A DNA stretch of 64,000 bases, taken from the NCBI RefSeq assembly GCF_963169125.1, contig NC_084798.1, positions 104,859,970 through 104,923,969 on the forward strand, written 5' to 3'. Each line of letters starts with the position of its first letter. Position 1 is the first letter of the stretch. This document shows positions 11,186 through 23,336 of this stretch, piece after piece. Under the pieces are notes generated by a model, which was given only the letters and a program-made list of their open reading frames with translations, was not told where the DNA came from and did not search any database. The stretch is from Humulus lupulus. Lineage: Eukaryota > Streptophyta > Magnoliopsida > Rosales > Cannabaceae. Both the position numbers and the translations under genes were made by a program.

Positions 11186-12717
11186 TGTACTGTCCCAAAT
11201 TTGCTAATAAGGTTTAGGGCCTTAATTTGTGTGTCGGGAGGGAAATAATTGATTTAATTATGTTAAAAGTGAATTTAATGATTATGTGATTAGAAATGCA
11301 TGTTTAGGTGATCTAAATATGCATATGGGCCCCATTTGGCTATTAGGGGCATATTTGTAATTTGAACCCGTTGAGTGTATGATTTTGAGCTATGTGCGGT
11401 GTTTCCGACATAAGGAGATCTATCTTGCGGTGTTAGCAAAGAGTCACGAACTTGGTATTTAGTTGTGAGATTGGTAATTACTAGTAGCCTGAGAATTGGT
11501 GTTGTTACCAAAATAATAAGTTAGGTGGTACTTTTGCAATTGGATGAAAGGACATAAATGCTCTTGTGGATTAGCCTAGAACTAAGTTACAGGGAAGGGT
11601 AGAAGGGTCTTTTGGGCAGTGATAAGATAACCTTTGGCTGAAGGAAAGCCATACACGTTTAACACTCTTCCATTCACTCAATTGGTTCTTAAGGCCTCTA
11701 GAAGGAAAAAAACCAACAACAAGCTTGAGGCAGTGGGATTTTTTAAGGAATTTAGAAGTGAACTCATTTGAGGAAGAGATTACAAGCCATCCACACTTAG
11801 AAATCTAAAAATTTAAGAGCAGGTAAGGATTTCATTTTTGCGGTTTAGGTCTTTTATGCTGTTCTTGAGGAATATGATTTTGATTTCTGAATTTAGGTTT
11901 TGGGATGAAGTTTTGAGGAACATGAGCTTGGGAGTTTGAGAATTGAAGCTTGGAGTGGCATTGGAGGCAGCCTAGGGTCGAAATTCTGTTCTAAAGGTAA
12001 GGATTCCTTCAAGTTTTGAGAAGTTTCTCTTTTGATTTAAGTTTCTGTGGAATTTTAAACAATTGATTCAAATTGAGTTTAGGTGTGAGTTTGGACTGGG
12101 TTTTGATGCTTATACGTTGTCTATATTTTTATTTGATGTTTTGGGCTCAATTGAAGCTTGGGCACACTTAGGGAATGGTTTGGGTTAGTTTTGGCTTGGG
12201 GAAAAACCCAGTTTTCTGGGTTCGTGTAGGAGCGTCGTGGTGCTATTCTTCCAAGCCGCGGCGCTGGGATGAACCAAGACAAGGGGCCCTGGCTGGGTGT
12301 CGCAGCGCTAGGGGGATCTTAAATTTGTGTTTTTAGGGCTTAGGCCTTGGGGGCTCGAGGGACGATTTCACCACCCTGTGTGGGGAAATGGGAGGCCCCG
12401 AGAGCACAGGATTGGTTCCAGGGATCAATTATAAAATCAAGTAGTAACGAGAGCACATGTGTGTGACTAGGTTACCACTGGGACTCAGGAGAGGATCGTT
12501 CTTGGATGTCGTGGTTGCTTGCCTAAGATCTAGCACTTGAAATTAAAGGTAAGGAAACGGTTATACCCGTAGAGCAAGGTGTGGCCCTATTGTTTGTAGA
12601 GCAGGGCGTAGCTTTATTGTTTGTATTGCAGGGCATGGCCCTAATGTTTATGTTCAGTATATGTTTAAATATATTTTGATATTATGCTATATGATGCATG
12701 TTTTTGAGTGAACAGCG

Positions 12718-12800
12718 AAGGCCGGGAATGGCGAAGGCCGGGAATTGTGAAGGCCGAGAATGGCAGGAAGCCGAGTATGGCAAGGGGTCGGGTTTGGTGT
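12718..12800 (+). repeat. GCCGGGAATGGC short direct repeats in LTR
   Basis: Four to five imperfect copies of a 15-16 bp phrase (GCCGGGAATGGCGAAG and variants) run in tandem. Related phrases occur at the same LTR position in other LTRs of the window: 31337-31430 and 38337-38420 on plus, and 4195-4265 and 27675-27730 in antisense LTRs. Confidence 0.75.
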
Positions 12801-12850
12801 TGAGCACGTTGAGTGCAGGCCGCTAGGGCGACACCCTCTTAGGGTGCTGG

Positions 12851-14744
12851 TGTTGGTTTTTATTGATCAAATCAGAGATTATACGCAGCGCAACAACAAT
12901 CAAATTGTTAATTTAATCCCATAAGATTTCTAGATCTACTTCTTCACATGCATATATATATTGAATCAAAGACATGAATAGAAAAATTACCTCAGGTCCT
13001 TCCTTGCTGCTATCCTTTTGTATGGCTAAATCCTTGAGGTCTCACACCAATATCTTCCAAAATGTTCTCAGCACACAAAGAACGAATGTTGGCTCGCTAT
13101 ACAAACAATAGGCAAAAAACTATTTATCAGATGTTCTCAACACATGAGATCTGATAAAGTTTGGACCTAGGTTTTGTGAAGAACAGTGACTTTTGTTTGT
13201 ATCACTGTTCTCTTTCTCTGAGAGAGATTTCTAGATATTTTTCTATCCCTGAAAAGTTACGTTCTAAAAAACTGATATCCTATATTTAATATATCCAATA
13301 TATTAAAATAAAATCTTAGTTATTTTAAACAATTTGAAAATAACTAATCAGTTATCAGATTTTTGTTTAAATAATAATATTTTAATCAAATTACAATATC
13401 TCATTATTTATTTAATATTTAAATAACTAAAATTGTGGAACCGAGAAACTGATTACAGTCTCTTATGTGTGTAGCACAGTGACTTTGCACTGTGCTACAC
13501 GTGTACCACATGCCAATGATGGCATGTGATTTTTCCCAATTTTTGTTATTATTTAAATACCAAAAATCCCAAAAATAAATTAATTCAAAATTAATTATAT
13601 TTTTGTTAAATTAAATAATTAATTAATTACACATAATTAAACAATAATTATGTTTGATACATAGAAAAATATTTTACTTATCACATAAATCCTTTTTGCC
13701 CATTTTTGTATTTACCTTTGTCAGTGATTGTTTGAGCCATTTCGGGGATCATGGACCTATAACATTAAGCTCCAATAAATAAACTAAATAATTAAACTCT
13801 TTAATTATAATAGTTAATTTATTAATTCTGATATTACTCCACTATAAATTAAGATTTGAACTCTTTATGTTATAGATATACTTGTATAGAAATCTTATTT
13901 TAAGTTGTCCATTGATATAACCATCTTACAATAGTTCAACCCTCTAATTAATTAGTTCATAAATTAGAATGGAAGAATTACCATTTTACCTTTCTAATTT
14001 ACTTCTTATTCCTTAAGTACCATTAATTCACTAGTGAATAATTAATCTATAATCTAATTATAGATTTGAGCTCAAAATCATTCAGTTCCAGAATTAACCC
14101 TTAAGGGAACTAATATACGATCCGTTAGGAAACATTAGATTACGTATTGTTGATACATGTTCCCAGCCATCCATGATATTAAATCTCCAAAACAAAAGTC
14201 ATTAGCCTCATTCTTTGAAGAGACCTTAACGAATGAATCAAAAGATTTAATAAACATGAACAGGAGTTCATGAACACTCAGGATTTAGGTTGATCTATAA
14301 ATGATCATCAGTTATGATATGAATTACAAGTCTTTATTGTTAAATGGTTTTTGGATAAAGACTTTAATTCATATCCGTCCATGTCATATATAATCATATT
14401 ATATAAAGAACCTTTACTGAGATGTCTTTAGACATCAATAATCCGAATCAAGATTATTTGTATCATTATGGTACTCAGTAAACCGTACTTACAACTCCAA
14501 TTAAAGAATTCCATAACTTTAATTTGTTGTTGTTGACTATTTTTATTCATTCATGTGTTCTTAATTCTCTCGTACTAATACAAGATCACATCCTCAATAA
14601 TGAATATGGAATTTTTCTGATATTTACAAAATTATTCAAACAATAATTTAACAATCTAAATATAACAATAATAATAAACCATTGTATTTATTTATTCACA
14701 GAAAAACAAATGTCTTTACATGCTTTTAGGACACACTCCTAACA
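12851..14744 (-). mobile_element. Ty1/copia solo LTR with GCTGG duplication
   Basis: The 1,894 bp LTR starts TGTTGGTTTTTATTG and ends CACACTCCTAACA on the plus strand. It is flanked by perfect GCTGG repeats (12846-12850 and 14745-14749). On the minus strand it starts TGTTAGGAGTGTGTCC, typical of plant copia LTRs, and it aligns with the 56940-59152 LTR in that orientation. It is nested in the 11186-15294 solo LTR, whose sequence continues cleanly across the site. Two adjacent perfect hairpins lie at 13469-13500 and 13507-13528. Confidence 0.92.
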
Positions 14745-15299
14745 GCTGGAGCCAGCCTCCCAATGAAGACCGCGAACCTAGGGCCTGGTATAGCGCCTGG
14801 GACGGCATTGGCCGCTATGTCCTTAGCCCATTGGCTGTTTTGTTATATACTGTGAATTGTCATGTATGTATTATATGCGTTCTGTTAAGTTTTCTTGCTA
14901 GGATTTCAGCTCACAGGTGCTCTATTGTGTAGGTAAGGGCAAGGGAAAGGTCGACCAACCATGAGTACGGAGAGCGTGAAGTGACGGGTACATGTTCGGC
15001 CTACCTTGCTACCACGGCCAGGGTCATTTTGGGAAAAATGATGTATTGTTGTTTTGTCACCTAGGTCGACCTTACTTTTATTTTTGAGTTGTAAAGTATT
15101 TCCCAAACACTAATTTGGGTTCCCAACTGTGTAACTTTTCCAATATTTCAATGAAAGTCCAAATTATATAATTAATAATGTTAAACGAGTTTTATTTCTG
15201 TTTAATCAAACTTTTAACCTAAAACCACGGTTAGCGAGCTAATGGCGCATTTTTAACTCACTAAGTAACAACTCTAATGAAGTAAGGTGTTACAACCCA

Positions 15300-16060
15300 T
15301 GTGGTTTTGTTTGTGTTTGGGACTAAGGCTCCCTGCATCTAGATATATGTGTTATGTAACTTCTTTATTATTATGAGAAATGTTAAAGGACGGCCTAAGG
15401 TAGCTGGGACTGATGATTAGTGCATTGGACGCCGCTTGGCCACTATGAGTCGGGGTCAGCTAAATAAACAGTGACTCGGCCTAAGCGAGCCAGGGTCAGC
15501 TTAGTAAGCAGAGGGCTCGACCTAAGGGCGTCGTGCCTGAACTTTTATATTGTTGGTTATTATATACTCTTGAAATACATGTTTACTATTATTATCTTGA
15601 TGCTTATAATCTGTTAAGTTTCATAATGATTGTTTAGAGATTGATTGGATGCTACTACTGTTTATTTGTTTGTTGTTTATTGTTTTCTTGCTAGGCCTTG
15701 GCTCATGGGTGCTATGTGGTGCATCTAAAGGCAAAGGAAAGTTGGACCAACCATGAGTTGGAGAGCTCTGGGGGCGGAGTGTACATAGTCAGTTGCTCGA
15801 CTGCCACGGCTGAGGGAAAGTACAGGGACAAAGGCCTAAAACTTGTATTTTTCCATTAGAGTGGCTTTTATTTGTATTAAACTTTCGAGGATTGTAAATT
15901 TTCACATAAACCCTGTTTTTGAGATCCCATGTACCATACTTCTTTTTAAAGAAAATTATCTGTTTACAATCAAAATGTTTTAACCCTAACCCAATAGTTA
16001 ACCTTAGGAGCACATTATTTTTCAAACGACTTAATTAGCAAGTCTTGCACTATTTTAAAA
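15300..16060 (+). repeat. Tekay-type LTR, right segment, plus strand
   Basis: This continues the LTR at 10244-11185 past the ACCCA insertion. Recognisable blocks are GTTTTCTTGCTAGGCCTTGG, GGACCAACCATGAGTTGGAG, GGGATCC-like GAGATCCCATGTA and a terminal AATTAGCAAGTCTTGCAC. The canonical GTTACA end and primer binding site are not visible: the stretch at 16045-16075 is degraded. The right boundary is therefore approximate. Confidence 0.6.
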
Positions 16061-16069
16061 TACACACTA

Positions 16070-16884
16070 TACACTCGGCATGTACACTCGCCTCTAAAGA
16101 CAAGCTCGACTCAGGGTTTGGTAATTGTATATATCTGATTACATGCTTAAATGTTTGAGTGAGATATAACTGCTTTATTGCATGATTAATAGGGAGCATG
16201 AGATACTGATAGGGCCTGACCCTTGACTGCTGTATGATTATTATGAGGCTTGCTTATTAGCATTGCTGCTGCATGTGAATGAATGTTAAAATGATTGTTT
16301 GCATCTTGATTACTTATAGTTGGTTGAGTTTCAATGGTGGACTACAGAAAGACTGTTAACCTATCATCATTGCTTGACTGTCGAGTCGTTGATTGCAGAT
16401 AAACTTGGATAGCTATGCATCCAAGGCGATCGATATGACTAGCCTGCATAGGGTTTGAGGCTAGAGATGAAGAGCAGGCCTAGAACCCTTCGCCATTCCC
16501 TGAGAACTGGTAGAGGATACTTGCTGATATGTAAGCCCAGTTACAAAGTCAGGAAGAGCAGATTCGTCTCTTCAGACAGCAGGCTCCATCAAGGAATGCT
16601 GCACCTATTATGCCACATGTTGTGGCACCAGTTGTACAACCACATGAGTTTGGAAACAGGTGGGAGAAACTATATGAACGATTCAGGAGACAACATCCTC
16701 CAACCTTTGAGGGAGGACCAGACGCACTGAAGGGTGAATAGTGGATGAGTGTTATCACCTCTATCCTATATTTTATGAGGGTGGAAGGTAATGACAGGGT
16801 GGCCTGTGCCACCTATATGCTTAGGGAGGATGCCCATATTTGGTGGGAGGTGGCATCATAGACCAGGGATATTTCAACTTTATG
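16070..16884 (+). pseudogene. Tekay gag fragment with 5' leader
   Basis: The leader (GCATGTACACTCGC, GACTCAGGGTTTGGT) matches the leader of the intact Tekay element at 32041-32110. From about 16640, encoded peptides such as YERFRRQHPPTFEGGPD and FMRVEGNDRVACATYMLRED match the gag at 32578-32745. The latter ends in the DAHIWWEV motif of retrotransposon Gag. In-frame stops (TAG at about 16739, TAG at about 16860) and frame changes show decay. Coding ends abruptly at about 16884, where an inverted LTR begins, so the rest of gag and all of pol are missing. Confidence 0.75.
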
Positions 16885-18975
16885 TTAGGTTAAAAGTGTG
16901 ACTAAACTGAAATAAAACTGGATTAAAGACATTAAGTATAAAAATTTTGTCTTTCATTAAAATTATAGAAAGTTTTAAAGTTGGGATCCCAAAATGTTGT
17001 TTAGAAAATACATTACAGATCAAAATATACACATGGTCAACGTAGGCGACAAAACAAATATTATAGTACATTTTCCCAAAAATAACCCTGGCTGTGGTAG
17101 CCAGGCAGGCCGAACATGTACTCGTCGCTTCACGCTCTCCGTAATCATGGTTGGTCGACCTTTCCCATGCCCTTACCTCACCATAAAGCACCCGTGAGGC
17201 AAAGCCCAGCAAGAAAACTAAACACAAAACATATAACATATGCATAACTATCCACAACATACAACAAAACATCCAATGGGCTAAACATATAGCGGCCAAC
17301 GCCGTCCCAGGCGCTTTACCAGGCCCTGGGTTCGCGGTCTTCACCAAGAGGGTGGCTCCAACACCCTAGGAGGGTCTCACATTAATGGACTACACCCCGC
17401 GTGCTCAACACCAATCCCTACCCCCTGTCGTACCTGGCTTCTTGCCTTTCTCGGCCTTTGTCGTTCACTCACAAACATGCATCACATAGCATAATATTCA
17501 CATATATTAAAACGCATATTAATTATAAGCTTTAGGGTTGCACCCTGCAATAGAAACAATAGGGCCACACCCTGCTCTACGAGTACAACAGTTTTCTTAC
17601 CTGTGTTCCAAGCCTTCTAAATATCGCGATCCCGAGCCTCGTTGAAAACCTAGTCACAATGCATTCATAACATCCATCCACAAAGTTCTAAACCAATAAA
17701 TAACTTTGGAATATTAATCTAGCCTCCGGGACCTTGGATTCTACCAAACCGGGTAGTAAATTCCTTCCCGAGCTAAAAACCCATAAACAGCCATTATTTG
17801 CATTTGAGTCGCAGCCCAACCCCTTAACGGCCTCGGCATGCTCAAGTCAGAAGAAAAATGCCTCTTTGCTGAAGGACAAGGGCAGCGACGCCCTATACCT
17901 TGTGCCGCAACGTGCCTAGGAAAAACAGGGTATTTCCAGCTTCTTCGAGTACACGGGGCCGCGACCCGAGTCCCCAAACCCATAAATTCCAACTATTTTC
18001 TGCATTTTTCCTCGAGCCTAAACCCCAAATTCATACCCCAATCATCAACCAAACTCATAATTAAGCCTAGAATTCTCTTTTACATAACCTAAACATCACA
18101 ACAAAAACACAAACAATACCACATACCCATCAAACACCAAAAATCAAACTTAGAATTAAACTCTCATGCAAACCTATAATTCTAGAAATATTCAGTAGGA
18201 AGATCAAGTTTAAGAGCTTACCTATGCACTTAATTCAGTCCTTGAATCACTTCCCGACACTACAAGCTTCCAGTTCCCCTCTTCCTCAACCTAAAATCCT
18301 TAAGGTTTCTTCAAGCCTTCAACACCACAAGAGAGAGAGAGAGAGAAAGAACTGATGGAGAGAAAGAGTTGAGCGTTGTGGCTTTGTTCTTCACTTAATT
18401 CTATTATTTTCTCCAGCCATGAGCTGCCTAAGCCATGTTTATCCCTTTTCCAAAAGTCTAAAATGCCTTTAAGCTTGTCTTAGTGCTACCAAGGGAAATT
18501 TCGTCAATTGCCAAGTCCCGCTAATTCCTCGAGTGTTCCTATAAATCTCCATTTAATCCTGACATGTTCGAATCATTGCTAAATTACTACCCATTACCCA
18601 GTATTTCCCGAACACATATTACATTCCCAAAATACCCCTAGGCTCCTCCCAAGCCGGGTATTCGACCCCGCTGTGACTATTTTGCTAAACTGCTCCCTAG
18701 GACCGTCTCGGATCGTGCATCACAAATATATACCCACTCACTCGTGGTATCAATCACAATATACACAAATATTACATTTATGCCCTCAACAGGCTAAAAT
18801 TATAAATATGCCCCTAATAACCAGATGGGGCCCACATATATATTTAATTCACCTATACATGCATTTTTAATCATGTAATCATCAAATTCACATATTAGCA
18901 TAATTAAATCAAGTATTGTCCTCATGACATGCTAATCAAGGTCTTATGCCTTATTAGCAAATTTGGGACGCTACA
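16885..18975 (-). repeat. Tekay-type LTR, antisense, 3'-truncated
   Basis: On the minus strand it starts at 18975 with TGTAGCGTCCCAAATTTGC and runs to about 16885, where the last 60-80 bases expected before GTTACA are missing. It is the same family as 4095-9805 and 11186-15294. It contains GGTCGACCAACCATGATTACG-type sequence (about 17145), GGGCCACACCCT repeats and a GC island (17875-17965). The sequence past 18975 does not match a Tekay polypurine tract, so it may be a solo LTR that lost its left end. It lies in inverted orientation to the solo LTR ending at 15294. Confidence 0.75.
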
Positions 18976-20049
18976 CACCCCCTATTTCTCCTATCCAAAA
19001 TATGCTCAGTTTGAGACTAGTGAATACCTGGATGAATGAGACTTGAAGTTTAGATTTTTTCTAGTTTTCTTTAAATGTTTCATTATCAAGGTGAAGTGTA
19101 TGACTTAATTATTTCTAATTGTGCTAATGTATATGAATTTGATTTTAGCAATTTTATTTAGTTTTGAGGAATTATGGATGCTCTTATATTAGTGATTTGT
19201 AATTTATTAAATTTAACTATTGGTGATTGCATAACTGCGTTAATATTACTTTTGAACGTACTTATGATGAGAGTGATACTAATTTATTTTCAATAATTTT
19301 GTATAAAATTATAGGAGGTATTCCATCGCTTATAAATTGTATATTTTATTACAAATGTTGTTGAACATTTTCAAATATTATTTTTGAACAAGGGTCGAAG
19401 TTTAATTTTATTACAAATGGTTATTATACACCTGGCAAGCTCTAAGGCTTGGGTTGTAAGATTTAATACTTAGATGTTATAATTTTAAAACAAAGGGAAA
19501 TATATTTTAGAAAAAATAGTTAGATTGGTTTCTAATTATGCAAGTCAATATAGTAATAAAAAATCTTATTATTTCTACGTAGGTGAATTCTGAAATCTTA
19601 ATAACTCCGCTACAAACTATCTAAAAAAAATATTTTTAGTTTGTTATCTTTATTTCTTAAATATTTTATTTTGTTACTAAAACTTCATCATTTTTAGAAT
19701 TAAGTTATAATTAAATTGATTTTGGTTAGATAATTTTTTTCTTTAACTTTTATGCCATTCCTTTGGATCCAACCATGTATTTACACAATCTCAATATTCA
19801 AATAATGATTTGCGTGCTTATGAGTTGATAAATATTAAAATGTACCACTTTTTGATCTAGTAAGTATATGGCAGAGTTGTGAGGGAACTGGAAAAAGAAA
19901 AGCTACTTTAATTCTGGTTAGTTCAATTCTTCTAATAGTTATCATTATTAATTTTTCTTTTTAGAATTAAAAGTGAATATTATTATAAATTTTATATGTT
20001 ACGTTTTTCATTTATTTGGTATATAATATATTATTATTATTATATATGA
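18976..20049. other. AT-rich stretch without recognised feature
   Basis: About 1.1 kb between two LTRs. No open frame of note and no similarity that I can see to other parts of the window. It is AT-rich with TATTATTATTATTATAT near the right end. It may be old intergenic DNA or a fully decayed element. Confidence 0.4.
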
Positions 20050-20909
20050 TGTTCGTGTTTTCGCCAAGTGACACGTGACACACATTAAATAGTAATTAAG
20101 TCTTCGCGGAAGTTAACTAAGTCCCCTGGAGCTTGCTTTGAGCTCCACGGGAGGTAAACCTTGCCTTTAATAACTGTTCACTAGCTCCAAATGAGTATGT
20201 CCTCATAAGAATACTACTTCGCGAGGAGCATGCTCCAGAATATTGTTCCAAGTCTCAGTGTAAGACAGTTATTATATTCAAGTGATCAAAGTTTGTGAGA
20301 TCCATCATCCAGATGTAGAGTAAAGCTGCCAGGTGTCAAGCACAGTGACCCTGGACCACAAGCATCCATTTGATATTTAATGTTACACAGATTATGGTGT
20401 CGATCCCATATAAGCGAAAGCAGGATGTTTCATTACACCGCTTAATATGGGAAAACATGCTGCTACCCTCATGACACCGTTAGGAGCGTGTTGCCAAACA
20501 AAGTAGTGGGCTGATACCTCGTATTAGGCCCACTAAGATATGCAGGGACCCACCATAACTTTAATTGAAGGAATTTACAATTTTTTGTATATTTAAGTGC
20601 CCATTAAGGGAAGTTAATTGTAATTATCCCTCATTAGGGAACTAATTGCCCTCAACTATCTATAAATAGGGCTAAGGCACACTATGTAAAGGATCCCTAG
20701 ATTTTATCTTCTTGTATTTACAACATTGCCAAAACACTGCCTGGTAACCTCCATACAATCTTGATATTTGTAAGCTTATATTATCCTACATACAAGTGAC
20801 TAGTGGACTTCGGTTAATTCATAACCTGAGCCACGTAAAATTATGTGTCCCCACTTTCATTTCTTTAAGCTTTGTTTTAATTAGCTGTTAGCGAAATAGC
20901 TAGTCAACA
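20050..20909 (+). repeat. Tat-type 5' LTR
   Basis: 860 bp, starting TGTTCGTGTTTTCGCC and ending GCTAGTCAACA, with TGTT/AACA termini. It is followed by TTTGGCGC and a gag start. A TATA motif lies at 20661-20668. The LTR includes CGCGGAAG and GCTCCAGA blocks and ends in a region rich in short polyadenylation-like motifs. No second copy is seen in the window. Confidence 0.8.
20661..20668 (+). promoter_or_regulatory. TATA box in Tat-type LTR
   Basis: CTATCTATAAATAGGGC gives a strong plant TATA motif about 250 bp before the LTR end, the usual position between U3 and R. Confidence 0.7.
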
Positions 20910-20911
20910 TT

Positions 20912-20930
20912 TGGCGCTTTCATTGAGAGC
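20912..20930 (+). other. Putative primer binding site, Tat-type
   Basis: TGGCGCTTTCATTGAGAG begins two bases after the LTR. The TGGCGC start is shared with the binding sites of Athila/Tat elements, but the rest does not fit the usual tRNA-Asp or tRNA-Arg complement, so the primer tRNA is unclear. Confidence 0.55.
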
Positions 20931-20955
20931 TTGAAGAAAGCTATGATTTGCAACA

Positions 20956-23250
20956 ATGGCAAACACTAGAAAAAACCTCCCTGAAGAAGTTCACCCCACC
21001 GACGCAGTGGGAGGAGAACCTAGCTGACCACCTCCACCAGTTGATATGGAGTTAGTCGATAACGACAGCTACGACGGTGAGGAAGGAGTCGACTACTATG
21101 ACAGGGAATACTCACAGTCGTACCACACGGAGGAGCCACAAGAAGTGGTGGCCCTTAGAGGCTAAATAGCTTCCCAACAACAAGAAATGGAGGCTGAGAA
21201 GGGTAATATCGCCACCTTACAGAAGGTGATTAACGCCATGAAGGCTACTTTGGCAGCTCAAGGGCTGTAAGTGGAATCTCATGGTGAAGTACCACTTGGG
21301 CAACCAGCTGGTTGACCATCTGCACACCTAGTTGGAGCGCCACCTGTACAACTAGCAGGCATGCCACCCACACACCCCAGTGATATGGTACAAGAGCAAC
21401 CAGCTGGCATGCCACGTGTGCACCCAGCTGAAGCGCCACCCGTGCCACAAACCCATAGAGGAGAGAAGGCTAAGGCTCCCCAGAAAAAGAAGAGTACACA
21501 TCGGGCTTTCAAGCCCCATGATAACCTCAGAAAGGGTTATGATCCCGAGGAAGTTCTCAGGGTCAGAAGAAAATTCCAGGACCACACTGTCTACGGAGCC
21601 AAGGGCCTTCTGCCTAGGAGTGCCGCAAATGATCATGTCAGGCTTGGAGAAAGAGTGGATTTTGTGCCCCAGCAGCCTTGGGGAAATCCTGGGCAAGTAC
21701 CCAATAGGAGAGAAGTCTCAGCAAACCTAAAACAATGAATTAGTGTCTCGGTTAACATTGACTATGTAGAGTCTGACAAAGAAATAGAAGTAGGATTCCC
21801 CGAGGAGGGCTACCATAGCAATGCACAGCCTGACTTGCGAGACAAGGAAGCTTTTGAGGACCTCCCCAGATGATACCCACAACCGAACTTCCAAGATAAT
21901 CTCAATGCTTGGAGGTGAGAAGCAGTGGCTGACTAGGGGGAATACCCGTGACAAAGTGCCAACAATGATCCTCTCCACACAAAGTTGGAGAGTCTAAAAA
22001 AGATAATGCTGGAGATGGCCCAGAGACAAGGCCAAGACTCTGATTCGAAGGATGGAGATGGGGAGACGTGTGCTACACACATTGTCAAAGCCCCATTATC
22101 TCGAGGCTTGCTAGACATCACTCCTTACAATGGAGTTTCAGACCCTTTGGACCATCTTTCAAAGTTCAACCACCTGATGTCCGTACACCGTATTTTCGAG
22201 GATGCCAGATGCCACTGCTTCCAGTTAACCTTAATGGGACCAGCTCATGAGTGGTTTAAAAAGAACAGACATCCACCGCCTTTCAAAGACAATTTATAAC
22301 AACTTGAAAGATAAGCTTCGAATACAATGCCTTGGATAACATCAAGCAAGGAACGTTTGAAATCCTCAAGGCGTATATTAAATGCTTTAAAAAGGAAGCG
22401 ACGAGGACAAAGAGAGTTAATGATGGCCAACAATTAATAGCCTTGCAAGCTAGTATCCGACCAGGTTCTCCACTATGGGGTGACCTGCAAAGACGCGGAT
22501 GCCATAGAGTATGTACATTCGGAAGGTGTCCGAATTGGAGCTTTCAGAGGACCAATCTCTATTCCAAATCCTACCATCCCTAATGCCATAATTCCCGGTC
22601 CACAATTCTTGCCTTACATTCCTACTCAAACAAGGGTAATGTGTGCCCCGCAATATAGTCCACCTGTTCCTTAGACCGGCTAAAATGCCATGCTTGCCGG
22701 GTACAAAGCAGCCCCCACTGGATTCAGTGCTTTTCAACACACTTTCAGTGTTGGAACAGCTGCTCCTGCTGAGTTAGTTGTGGCTAGCGAGGGCCCAAGA
22801 AGAAGTAAATGCGAGGGAAAGGGCAAAGGGAGTAAGAAATCTAAAAGAACTGGCGCTCCCAAGGAGAAATACACCCTTCAGTACTCTGAGTACACCAACC
22901 CGGTTGATAATCATGAGAATATTTTCATAGCCACGAAGTAGAAAATTCACTACCAAATGCTCTGGCCCATCCTGAGAGAAAGGGAATGAAGAGATACGAT
23001 GAAGTTCTACAATTTTCACAACGACGTTGGACACCATACCAACAGATGCAGAAAACTTCATGAAGAGATTGAGAATCTCAACAAATTATGGCATCTTCAC
23101 TAGTATGCCAGGGCTGGAGCATGCCCAGCACAAGCTCCAAGCTAAGCTCAATACCCACACCAACATGTGACACCTCCACAACCTCAAGGCCAAGTGTCGT
23201 TTGCTCAGTAGCCAATGGCTCACGTACCTCCTTCGGTCAACAGACGAGTA
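20956..23250 (+). pseudogene. Tat-type gag, decayed
   Basis: An ATG at 20956 opens a reading frame starting MANTRKNLPEEV. It carries an acidic region and then, at 21280-21440, a proline-rich region with repeated QPAGMP / HPSDMVQ / APPV phrases. The Gag core lies around 22085-22260 (DITPYNGVSDPLDHLSKF, then FQLTLMGPAHEWF), the conserved helix of Tat-clade Gag. A basic segment follows at 22795-22870. A nucleocapsid-like motif at about 23000-23060 reads KFYNFHNDVGHHTNRC, with N in place of the first cysteine. Stops occur at about 21027, 21268 and 21736 and frames shift repeatedly, so no Gag can be made. Confidence 0.75.
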
Positions 23251-23336
23251 GGGACCATTTCTAGAGGAACCTTCCTGGGGGTACGTCAAAGGGATGGAAG
23301 AACAAGTATGTGTGAGCCCCCAATCACGATGATAAG

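Larger units (their letters stand above)
11186..15294 (+). mobile_element. Tekay-type solo LTR with ACCCA duplication
   Basis: It starts TGTACTGTCCCAAATTTGC and ends AAGGTGTTACA, flanked by perfect 5 bp repeats ACCCA (11181-11185 and 15295-15299). It is the same family as the antisense LTRs at 4095-9805 and 16885-18975. About 2.2 kb of LTR remains once the nested copia LTR (12851-14744) is taken out. Inside are a GC-rich island (12224-12310), a GGGCGTGGC-type repeat block (12580-12640) and GGCCGGGAATGGCGAAGG repeats (12718-12790). There is no primer binding site or coding region, so this is a solo LTR. Confidence 0.9.

Noticed and set aside
16880..17347. 155-codon minus-strand open frame
   Set aside because: It lies entirely in a Tekay-type LTR, has no recognisable domain, and is not preserved in the sister LTRs.
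16885..18975. LTR paired with 11186-15294 as two ends of one element
   Set aside because: The two are in opposite orientation, and the plus-strand copy has its own perfect target-site duplication.
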